Part shown: positions 19,022-31,000 of the stretch, in pieces | Layout: every line of letters starts with the position of its first letter | Numbering within the stretch: position 1 is the stretch's first letter | Assembly (NCBI GenBank): GCA_905250885.1 | Contig: CAJNOQ010001332.1 | Coordinates: forward strand, 1 to 32,965 | DNA: 32,965 nt | Direction of reading: 5' to 3' | DNA from: Didymodactylos carnosus | Lineage: Eukaryota > Rotifera > Eurotatoria > Philodinida > Philodinidae | Notes under the pieces: generated by a model | What the model was told of the DNA's origin: nothing | The model's input: the letters and a program-made list of their open reading frames with translations, nothing else | Database searches by the model: none | Position numbers and translations under genes: made by a program

Positions 19022-22000
19022 CTATGTCCAAACAATATTTGGTACCCATCCTTCTCCTCCACTTGTTATAGTTGGTAAATAATTCTCATCTTCATCTTTA
19101 AAATAAATTGAATAATCAACAACTAAACCTTTAATTTGTTTTACTTCTTCGTATGCCTAGAAAACAACAATATTTAGTATCTGTATCAATAAATAAAGTG
19201 AAATTGAACTGTATACCTTTAGCGGTTCTTTAAGAGCTAATTTTGGTAAGAAACGATAATTATCTAGGTCACGTTCTTGATTTCGAATACGGTCAGTTGG
19301 AATTGTTAAAAAGACCTGAAAGAGATTATGACATTAGAATATAGAAATTCTACACAAACGTTTTGGAAGGAACTTACATTTTCATAAATAAGTGTATTTT
19401 GATGAGCTATGTGTCGAAACATATTATAAAATTCATCTGAAATCGGATCATCAACGCTAATATTATCTGGATTTTCTTTTAATATGCCTAACATCATTCT
19501 ACAAATGAGAAACATTATCTAGTGAATGACTGACACTTTGATATCAACGTCGATAAGAGAAAAATTCAAAAGAACTTGTTAGCATAGTCTTATGTCAGAC
19601 TGAATGTAAATTAATTCTCGCTTACCGGGTTTCATAAACGTCCGACTCCTCACTCGTTCAGAGACATTCCTACCGTGACTAAGGACCGGGTCTAAACATT
19701 TTTTGATCATTTACTAGTAAATTGTACTCTTATTATGTTTCATAGCATTACTGTTAATAGAAAGTGACCAAAATGTCGGTACCGAGCTTTGAAGTATTTC
19801 GAAATAATTGGGTATCTGCTGTCTGTACCAAAATAGAATGGACTCCGTTGTTTTTTGAATAACTTTCGATAGGAATGACATAGAGACCTGCGGCTTTCAC
19901 CATCATGTTGCTAAGATCTTAAGACATGTTTCTGTAAGCAGAAACTGGTTTCAAAATTTTCCGGAAGTCCGATTTTCCAGAGGATCTTTGTTTCGTTCTC
20001 ACAAAACTAACATACAATGTTAGTAATTTTTTTGTATGCACAGAGCTCGCTTTCCTATGCACATGCCTGTCTCCGAGCAGACATCTCTGAGAATCTCGAA
20101 GTGCCATAGAATATAGGTAATCGCCTACGCTGAGCGTAGTGGCAACATTTGTTTTTATGTAGAAATGAAAATAACTTCACCAGAGGCATTTTTATGAAAA
20201 ACCAATTTTTGGCCTGTTACCAGCAAAAATTAATATCCTTATATCTCCGTTAAATCTCATGCTCTCTCAAGGAATCTTTCAGGAAACGCTCTGGACAGCT
20301 CATCAACCATAATCGAAGACGAAAAGGTGAAATTCAGCTGGATATTGGCTTAAGGTTTTCCAGAAACCTTCTGAAAAACCTTAAAACCTTAGTGTTCTAT
20401 TGGATCAATTTTTCGGCTTCGTCAACAATATATGACGGCTTTTAAGCCTTTCCTGAAAGATTCCTTGAGTCAGCATGAGATTTAACGGAGATATAAGGAT
20501 ATTAATTTTTGCTAGTAACAGGCGAAAAACTGGTTTTTCATAAAAAATAAATTACTAACATTGTATGTTAGTTTTGCGAGAACGGAGCTGGTTTTACAAA
20601 GATCCTCTGGAAAATCGGACTTCCGGAAAATTTTGAAACCAGTTTCTGCTTACAGAAACATGTCTTAAGGTCTTAGCAACATGATGGTTAAAGCCGCAGG
20701 TCTCTATGTCATTCCTATCGAAAGTTATTCAAAAAACAACGGAGTCCATTCTATTTTGGTACAGACAATAGCAAAGGTATCTTCAAAAAAATCCCTATCA
20801 AATTTCTTCTTATCAAAGTTTTCTGCAGATCTACTAGAATTCGGAACAAGTCTCCTTTCATTAAAACTAAAAAGGAAGCACCCGTCGTTCGTTACCGGAA
20901 CAGTTTTTTTCTCCAATTTGAACAAAATTTTCCAACTTTGACTGATTGACCGTTAAACGTCGTATCTATCATTTCTGCTTCATCTTCTATAACAATAGCA
21001 ATTTCACTATCTCGACAACCTTCCATTGAGCGATCATTAATATTAGCAGAACCACATATTGCCCATTTATCATCCACAATCATTAATTTTGAATGAATAT
21101 AAATAATTTCTGTTATCTATTCAATCAAACTAAAATCATTATTTGTTGATACTGGTTTTTGAAACCACTTACCAATCTTCCCATGAGAATATCATGGCCA
21201 CGCATACCAAAGAAACTAATGTATTCCTCTGGTTTAATACCTATATTTACAAAATACCAAACATAAAATTTAATGACTATGAAACCGAACAGACTATTTC
21301 TTCGTATTCGATTCTCGACACAAACATTTTATATGTAATCCGAAATCGCCAGGTCCGAAGCTATACAGATTCTTTGTGGGATGTGTAGTGCCGGTTTTAC
21401 TGATGTGTCGCGAGCGTCAGTGCATTTTTCTTTAGAGTACGAATTTCTCGTAAAGACGGTTAGCTTTTCTCCAGATGACCTGAGCGGAAGACATATGCAG
21501 TATGAATAGACGAAAATAGTTTGTAGCAAGACTAAAAGTGAAATAGTTTGATTTTCAGTCTAAACATCACACGTGTACCGGGGCTTCTTCACCCAGGAAA
21601 GTATTTATCTTCTAAATTTACCGTATTGAAACGGTAGTTAGTATAAGGTGAACACCTGGGTTAAATCCACGTACTAAATGTAAACATTTTTTTGTCTCTC
21701 CTCTTTCTCGAATGACTTTTTTGTCGGCAAAAATGAACGATTTATCTTGGTCAACACATATGTCGAAAAGACTTCTTCTAAAGAAGTGAAGATCCTCTGC
21801 AACTCTTGTCAAGGTATTATACCCTCCGATCTCTCAGTCTTCGGCTACAGTGCAAAAGTCTTCTACTTCTCTTGGTGAATTAATTAATTACCTAATACTT
21901 TCTTTTAGTACTTTCTCTGTAAAAAGAATAAAGTAATTCTCCTATTGTCTTTTAAAAAAAGAACAGACTTGGCTATTCTTTCAATAACTTTTGGACAATG

Positions 22001-25000
22001 CATTTTGAAGACTTGCGGTTTTCAGCATTACATAGAGAAGATAATTAACTGCAAGATGACATAGAAATATCTTATAAAATATCTTCAGATGGTGTACCCG
22101 AGGTCGTGCACAATTTGCGTTCGCTACGAGCTCAGTTTTCTGTAAGTTTTCTTTTTTACCAGATATCTTAGATATTTAGGATATCGTGCAACTAATTTTC
22201 GAACCTACGCTCAACCTCATCTCTTCCCCTCCTGCCGCGTACGAATAACCCTGTATTAGTGTCTGGTACAAGTATATAGAATATAATTCGCTGCGAACTG
22301 AAAATGTGACTACTACACTGTAAAAAATAAAGTGCTACAAAAATTATTTTGCTATAAAGCGCATGGCTAAGCATAGCCTTTGCAGGTATAAAGAAAATAA
22401 ATCACTTTTGATCTGCTGTAAACCAGAGCACTTCGTGAAAAAACGCGTGCTTTCAAAGTGATTGCAAAGAGAGCATTTTTAAAAATGCATAGTAGAAAGA
22501 TGCTTTTGAAGTGACCCAAGAGAAAAAACTGTGACAAACAGTGTGACATTTAGCATTTTTCTTGAGAAGACACTTTTTAAAGTCATGCTGACAAGGCATT
22601 AACGTCTTTTATTTTGCTATTACTACTAGTTTGTATGTAATGCTGATTTTCTTCGAATAACTTGGAAAATTTTTTCTTGAACGACTATACAAATCATCGA
22701 AGCTTGTCTCGAAGAAGTAGTCTTAGCCTATGGATTACTATTAGTGATAGTATCAGGCTTTTTAGACTGGTACTAAGAATAGTTCCATGGTTCAAAGGAA
22801 CTAAAAACTAACAAAATTAGAAAATCATATTTATAAGTTCAAAATCAGATATAATGAAATTCGAGAAATGTCGCTCGAAAAAATGGCCTAGAGAAGAGCA
22901 CTTTTAAAAGGGATCTCTTGTGGCGCTGATCTTATTTGTAGCGGTCTTTATTTGGTTTACTTTTCAAGTAACCGCTGAGGAGCGCTTTGCAAGTGATTTT
23001 CTTTAAAGCACTTTTCAAAGTGTTCTTCGGTCAAACACTTCAAAAGCACGGCAAAACAAGACCTCTACAAATAGGATCACCGCCACAAGAGAGCGGTTTC
23101 TTTTTTTACAGTGTATATTTGAGTTCGCAGCGAACTGATATCGTGCATAGTATGGTATACCTTCTTAGACTCTGCAAAGGAGTGTTGTCAAATTATTGGG
23201 GCAGATTGGATTTTCGATTATAATATGTTTGCTAGACAGCTAAACATTACTCTATACATACCGGGAAGCCCCATGGCTCCATCTACCACGGTTCAGATAC
23301 TGTAAGGTTTTTCTGAGGACCTACCTATTGGCTAAACTTCTCCTCTCGGAACTTTTGAAACACATAAAGTAGTTTCTACCACGCAATACGATTAAGCAGA
23401 TAAAGTTGAGCCAACGTTCATATTTTAAAGCAGTTTGGAGCAACTTTGGCTGAGTTATGAATTTTTAATTTTCGATGCAAACAGTGACAAATGGATTATT
23501 TCGTCTGGTATAGGTTTTCACTAGTTTTCTGAAGGTTTTTCGAAAAATAACCATTGCCACGAGAGCCAGTGTGGAGATAACCTACGATTCATGTGTCTCA
23601 AAAGTTCCAAGAGGTGAACTTTAACCAATAGATAGGTCCGCTGAAAAACCTAGTGTCTGAACCATGGTAGAAGGAGCCATGGGGCTTCCGGGTATGTATA
23701 GAGTAATGCTTAGCTATCTAGCAAACATATTAAAATTGAAAATCCAGTGTGCCCCCATAATTTGGCAACACTCCCTTGCAGAGATTGATAAGCTACACCA
23801 CCTGTAGATATTTTATAAGACATTTCTATGTCATTTTGTAGCTAATTATCTTCTCTATGCAATGCTGAAAACCGCAAGTCTTCAAAACGCAAAGTTCAAA
23901 AGTTATTGAAAATATAGCAACGCCCATTCTTTTTTTTAACGGACAATAGTAGAAAGAAGGAACATAGGGGAACAAGTAGGTCATCGAGAGGAGTGACGCT
24001 CCACTAAACAATTCATCTTGATAATATCCCCAAAACTGTTTAGATTTCGAAACTACAGCCCTGCAAAATTGTGTCATAGCCGTGGATACGGACATGAATT
24101 TGAAAATTTTTCCATTACCTCATGGAGCTGCAGGCACACGAAAAATGCTAAAAACCAGACAAAAACCTCTCAGAAAAACAAGAAAGAGCTTATTTTAGTC
24201 GTTTCTGGACCTTCTATAGTTCCATGAGGTGATGTCGTAGAGGGCTCGGAGAGACCTCGTTTGCATCAGAATATTCAGCTCTACAAGACTAAACTTTTTG
24301 CTAAAAACATTTTCCGAAAATTCCTCACAGACTTCGGAACCCGCAGGAGTGATTTTCTGGAAACCCTATTTGCAACACCTTTTATGAAACAATATCTGAA
24401 TGAGCATCACTGCAGGTGTCTAAATCATTATTTGGATTTATTCTAGGTAGCCAGCTTCATAGAAAAATTTCGAAAATCAAGTAAGATGTACGGAAAGCTG
24501 AATTTAAGCAGAATTTAGATTTCGCTCGTTTATGCACCATTCGATAGAGAATTGAATGGGGGTCACGAATATCACGTGCCCATCTTCCTAAACCGTTTCC
24601 ACGCTGAGATATTCTCAAAATACTTGGAGCATGTCAAAAACCTTAAAAATCTACGTTTTCAAAAAAATTGACCCTAGTTTTTTCGGATTTCGTTTTCGAG
24701 TTCTGCGGTTAAATGCTTCAGATTCAGCGCTGAAAACTGAATCTAGAAAAGCAACTTTCAGACTTCTAGGACCGAAAATGGATTTTTCCCGGTGTCTAAA
24801 GCCGGTACGTGTTGAAAGCGTGCCTCAAACTTTGCGGCCCTAATTCAAGCTTTCCCAAAGGAGCTAGTGCCAAAACTTTTACATGACTGGATTCGCCAGA
24901 GGTCAGGCTTCAAACTAATAAAGAGCTTTTTCGAAATTCATTCTGCGTTGTCAGAAGTGACTTTGAAGCAAAACTCGCGAAAACTGTGCAAAAGGACTTG

Positions 25001-28000
25001 GCCGTCTTGGAGACGTCCGCAGTAAAAGTCGATTTTCTCAGTGTAGAGAAAGAATTTCGAAAAAGGAGGATAGATTTGGGTCTAAACAATTCTGAAACAG
25101 CAGGATTCTATCAAAAGCCCAAACTTTCAGAGAATTGTTTCCACGACGTATAGATCATAGCCTGAAATTACAGAACCTGTGTGTTTTAAAAGCCATTTCT
25201 GGAAATTGTATTTCACACGGAGGGTGACATTTAGTGTGTTAGAGTGAGGAAAGATAAGTGATGCTCCAGACCTTGTTTTTCTAATCTTTTATATAATGAA
25301 TTTGGCCCTTTAGCAATTGATCGTTGAGTAAAATAAATAACAGCATCGACAGCATTTTGTGTATTAAACCCAGGTATCAATGGGATAACAACATAAACAC
25401 GAAATTTTTCTTTTACACTATAAATAATACAGTGACACATTTATATCACAATAGAAATCGTTGTAAGGAAACACGTACGTATGAGCACGAAGTATTCGTC
25501 TATATAAAGCATCACCAATTAGATTATGGACTTCTTTATGTTCAGCAATTGTAACAAAAAATTGATTCTTAAAACAACAAAGAGTAGAAGTTATATGATA
25601 TAACAGGAGAAGAGAAGATGACATTACTTCAATATAAATAAAATATTTTGCTGCATCAATTAATGTGAAATAAGCATTTTGAATTGATTTTTCCGTTACT
25701 TTTATACCAGCTGACCAAAGACAGGAAGATCGAACAAACTTAAACAAGCACAAAAGTGCTAGTTACTTTCCGAAAAATATGTCTGGTAGAAAAAGTTACT
25801 TGTGCATTAATTGTTATTGGCTCTGTACCAAGGAATTCTTTCCAATTGTCTACAATTAATTCATTTTTATTATCATATGTTTTTGGTAATAAAAATGGAT
25901 ACGAATCATCAAACAAATATTTTTGATGCTACAAAAACCAACAATGTATATTAAATAGTAAGCTGAAATACGAATTTAATCTATGCATGTATCAAACGCG
26001 AGTTAGGCATGCACTAGGTTCAAAGAACTGGAACTGATGAGAACCGAAAAAATTTTAGAAGTTGCTCTAAGATTGTTATCGACCTTTTGGAGTCTGCAGC
26101 AAAGTGTCATCATCGAGTATTTGCCTTAACGCTTAGCAATCTTTTTTTTTTGTTAAGAAAAAATCGGTGCTTTAGTTATACTTTTCTTAATCGCAATCTT
26201 TTGTGTAGAAAGTTTTACCGAATGTCAAGACAACGTTGCAGACATGTCATTTTTGAAGGAACACGTTTTCTATGAGTCTCAGGAGCTTTTAGACTGAGGA
26301 ATATTCCATACGAACGCCTCAGAACACACGAAAGTTAAGAAGATTCCCTCAGTAAACAGAACCTAAAAGTTCCTATCTTCTAAAGGAAACGCAATTGAGA
26401 GCCAGAAACAACACTATGGTCCAGCGGATACTTTACTCTACACTACATAAGGTGTGAATCAGTCTCAGAATAACTTTTTCGGTTTTTATCAATTTCAGTT
26501 CTGTTTGGTACCAGTTCTATTAGCGAGAACTGGAACTGGCACATCCTAATCCGAGGCGTATTCGGGATAATCGGACTCATCGTCAGTTTTTCAGTGAAAT
26601 AAGCAGAAAAAAATCGTACAGCTTTTAGACACTCTATTATTTCTTTTTATATGTTTTAGTGAATCTAAGTAGAAAACTTAATTTTAGTCGATTTGCATCT
26701 TATACTTTTTGACTAGGGACACGTTTATCGGACTGTTTCTGCACTTTTGAATTCACATTTTCAACCGCAAATTTGCTCTCCGTTGAAGTATCAACAAAAG
26801 ACCGAGGTTATATTCAAAATCGGTGCTTAAAACCGAATCAAACGATGCGTAAAACAAGACTTTTTGACAGAAAACAATTAGGTAGAAAATTAAGGCACAG
26901 GCATTCCTTGAACAAAGTAAAGTTGTTTCAAAATGCATCAGAGTTTTGCTCTTCCTGTTTTAAACAAGGAACCAACGCTTTTTTAACGAAAATCTGACAT
27001 ATAAAATACTATCTCGAGTACCCGATGTAGTCAGTTTAACGATAGCAAAAGCATAGGAATATTAGAAAGAAGGAATTCATCGTTCGCTCGAACGCTTTGC
27101 TCATATTCATAGCTTTTTAGTGTTAAAAAAAGATTCCTACACACCTTATGAATGTTCCATCGTTGTATAAAATGTCTTGCTGCATCTCTGGCCACTTCTC
27201 CACTGACAACCAATGCTTCATCATGCCATGGCATACGAGCCTCTTTTTGTCGAGAAATATAATCTAGAACATAAAAAGGCAGCAAGTGTACTTACATCTA
27301 CGCATTAGAAAGTAAGCGTATGTACCTTCATCATATTTATCCAATTTTTCAAAATCTTTTTCGTATGAATTTGAATAATCTTTTCCAATAAAATAACGAG
27401 CAGCACCACCAGAAGCAGCTACTTTTGTCTCTTCTTCTTCAATTAATAACTCGTTTTCATCGACTGGATTTTCTTCTTGTCGATGAGCTTTTTTCATCAT
27501 CTAAACACTTCTCTCAAACTATACATGGCTATTCTTATGATCTGTAACTACATACTTTACGCTGTGTTTTAAGCTTTTTTTTCTGTTTCTTCTCTTTTTT
27601 ATCATCATCATCATCAAAATCAATAATGTTATTTGATTTTTGTTCCTGAAGAACATTTATACTTTTTTACTCAGACATATTACCTTAAATGTAATTTACC
27701 TTTGATTGATCCTTCGTCGTTTTTGTTAAAAGTAAAGTTTGTGGTGCTGGTACTGGAATTTCAGCTGTTTTTGAATTTGCATCGGTATCACTCTGGAAGA
27801 AAAGAAATCGAACGGGTCGATCTGTTTATCAGAGAGCTAAGAGATTGGTTCTTTTACCGTTAGATTATCTGTATCTTTGCTTGGTTGTCCTTTCGATGAT
27901 TCATCACGAGCCTTTTGAGCATCTTCAGCTTCAAGTTCTTCGGCCGTTTTCAATTCAACTATATTGTCACTACCTAAATCGACTAGCCTGAAAAAATGCA

Positions 28001-31000
28001 CACCAAGGACTGACGAACTAACCGTTAATACACCATAGATCGAAGTGGGACGTTATTAGTATTTCGGTATCGGTAATAGATTAAAAAGTACCAAAATTTA
28101 GATACTGGTATCGACCTACTCGGTACTTCTGTACCAGTACCCCCTTTACTACCGACATTTTCCGTATTTTTGGTATCAAAAAAATCTTGAGCTGGGCGAA
28201 ATATTTGCGTTTTGCAGTCCTTTATCAACACTTTTAGAAATTTTGAATCAGTTACTGTCAGCAATACGTCGTCTAATACCGTCTCGATTAAGCGATCATA
28301 TACGAGGTACTAAATATGAACTGCGATACCTCCGGTACCAAAAATGCATTTCGGTACTTTCGGTGCCTATATCAGAGTTCGTAATGAAGCTTTAGTACCG
28401 ATAACGATAACTTCCTATACCGAAGACAACGTACTTTACCTCATTTCATCATCATCCCATCGTCCATAACATAAATCAACTCCACCGACAAATGCTAATT
28501 TTTGATCAATAATAACACATTTTTCATGATGTGACCAAAAATTATCCGTTCCATCAACAAGATAATGATCTGGATGACGAATAACCTGCATACACAACGT
28601 TTCTATTATTATCTCCCAACAAAACGGAAAGTGTAGAAAACTTACCTTAATCATATTTTTATTTTTCGAAGTTAATATTCGTTCTGAATATGCACTATTA
28701 ATACCCAATGCTTTTTCAATTTCTTTAAATAGCATTATATAAACTCGAACACCCTCATTCTAGGGCAAAAAACAGGTAGTGTAATTAAACCTGCTAGAAA
28801 AAGACTTACAGCTTTATGTCCAATTAAATTATCCAATCGATGTAGAGGATTATCACTTGGCCTAACAAGCCATAATTCCGGTGATAACCACCAATCTGTT
28901 ATGAATATTTCTTCTTTTGCTTGTAAGAGCGCTTTAGCAACAGCTTCCATATAATCTTTACCATTAATAAACCTGAATTAAACATGCACTTTTAAATATA
29001 AAATGCAAAAACACCTATCTTCCAGATATTTTTATCTTGGGTCGGACGTGGGCATGCACACAGCTTTTTAGCAAATTTAGCATAGTAAATTTATCGTTTC
29101 CGCGGAAAACGTGACTGTAAGAGAAAAGTGATCATAGATACAAATGAATGTCCATACGAGTACAACAGTTTTCGCAGGTAAAAAAGCTACTGACATGCAA
29201 CCGAAGAGAACTGGAGCGTCGACCGTGGTACTCTTAAGCGAGTTTGTTAATTTTGTAAATTAGATGTGTTCGGGAGCCTCCTATGGATTCTCTACACTGG
29301 TTATCCGATGTCCTCTGTCTCAGACAATTTTCTTTCAGTGGAATATGCAAACAAGCGACAAAAAAATTCCCCAGATTCAACGGATGAAAAAGTCGAATCA
29401 GATCGGATAGATACCGATTTACCGGCCCGGTTACAGCTTTGTCCGACTCAATGCATGCTTAATTGGGGGAAGTAATTTTGATCTCTTTTTGATATGTTCC
29501 ATAACGTAATGCCCTTCGAATTACTAACAACAGTCTTACCAATGTCCTTTTTGTTGCCTTCTCATTGGCACAAATGAACCATAAGAATTTTGTGCACAAA
29601 ATGTTGCTTCATTTTTTAGTCTTAATTCTTCTAATTTGTCACTCCATTCATCTTTTTGATATCTATTTTTACATTTTAATATTAATGGTCGTTGTGAATT
29701 TTTTATTTTAATACCATGTTTTGTTCTTACATGTTTAATATCAGTTTCAATTTGAAAAGAACTATCAACTAACATCGGCCATCGAACAGCAGCTGTATTT
29801 GGACTAATATATGCTAAATAGGTATCTTTAACGACAAACCAACTGCAAACAAAAAATTCCTTCTTTTCTTGAGAATTAGATTCCTTCCTGGCTTACTTTT
29901 CACGTCCAAATTTACATTTATCAAATAAGAATGGTATATGATAAATCAACTTCCATCCGCGATATTCTTCACGTGCTAATCGTTTCAGTAGGAAACTTTC
30001 TTTTGAACTATCACCCAAACCATGAACAAATGTTAAATAACTTATTTCAAGAAAACCTGTCTGAAAACATTAAACGCCGGTATATGGAGGAAAAAGGGAT
30101 TAAGTTACTCACGACTAACGGATGTGTTCGAAAATATGACTGTTGTAGAATTTTGTTCAGATAATCTAATAATACTGCCTGAAATTGCATACACACTAGC
30201 GCTCAGTTCATTCACGGATCGTTCAAACTTACACAGCGTTGGTCTATATTATGTTCGTTAATGAACGCTAGTCGATCATTTCGTGTTGGAAAACATGGCC
30301 GATCTTCATTTCCTTCTTGTAACCTCGACGGAAAAGTGAGATCAAATGTAACTGATATCGGTCATCGAAGAGCAGAAAGCTTACTCATTTAAATCTTCAA
30401 TGGATTCACCCGTTTGATCTTCAATATATTTCACTAGGCTTTTATGTAGTTTGTGAAATTGTTTATAACGTTTATAGACGGTCCATTCGTGCGACGTACC
30501 ATACTCAAGGTTTATGGAATACCTAGAAAGCATTTAAAACATCAAAACCGTGGGGAAATTCCTTTTGATAGGGTTTAGCCGCAGCATCCTATATAAAACG
30601 TTTTTGTGGGTACGTAACGACGGAGGCGGAGGGAGGGGAACTCTGTCTATCTTCAAAGAGTTAACTTTTTTGACAAAAATCATTTGAAAAGAATTCTCTT
30701 TTCGAGCTATTTGCGAGCTTCGTCTAATTATCTGGGGCATCGAGCGGTAAAAAAACAAATTCGGAAACTGTTTTTTTTTCTTCCCAGATGGGGATCCTCA
30801 ATCTGAAGCTATTTTGAGTCCGGACCGTGTCCGGTAAAAGTTAAAATTTTTTTCGAAAATTTTGACTATTTTGTTAGTACGTTCTTACCTTAGGCATCTA
30901 GCGTGCAGTGCGTTTCTATCTTTTCGTATACGGCAACGTACAGATACAGTCGGGGCGCGAAGAACGTGCCAGAAATGAAAGAGAACGTTGTTTTATTCAA

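Larger units (their letters stand above)
21241..25271 (-). other. 4031-nt phospholipase D intron with nested inverted-repeat elements
   Basis: Donor at 25271 (CAAG|GTCTGG on the minus strand) and acceptor at 21241 (AATATAG|G). The split Gly codon joins ...LEKQ to [12 protein letters not shown]. The intron contains an interrupted fold-back (arms 21940-22092 with 23796-23948, and 23172-23365 with 23572-23787) and an inserted element at about 22100-23150. The remaining right part (23950-25270) shows no structure I can name. An open frame continues past the donor to 25231 by chance. Confidence 0.85.
20896..27263 (-). other. second HKD catalytic region of phospholipase D, with two long introns
   Basis: The exons from 27263 to 20896 encode [20 protein letters not shown], the YPFLLPK block, the WSAG motif, [29 protein letters not shown] and the second HKD motif with [10 protein letters not shown] and RDSE. 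This coding run is interrupted by the 1216-nt (25929-27144) and 4031-nt (21241-25271) introns, both filled with fold-back elements, yet all phases match. Confidence 0.9.

Noticed and set aside
20681..20941. Plus-strand 86-aa ORF
   Set aside because: It lies over the right arm of a fold-back element and runs antisense into the HKD2 exon of phospholipase D; no family features.
25231..25271. Open frame continuing past the exon end at 25272 with a tail loosely like the PLD block before HKD2
   Set aside because: A far better match ([16 protein letters not shown]) with correct splice sites and phase lies at 21240-21173, so the tail is intron read-through ending at a chance stop.
30326..30384. Alternative 33-nt or 58-nt introns in the PX region
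   Set aside because: The 33-nt version gives a stop. The 58-nt version is in frame but uses a weaker donor; the 61-nt GTAAGC..CGAG intron was preferred.
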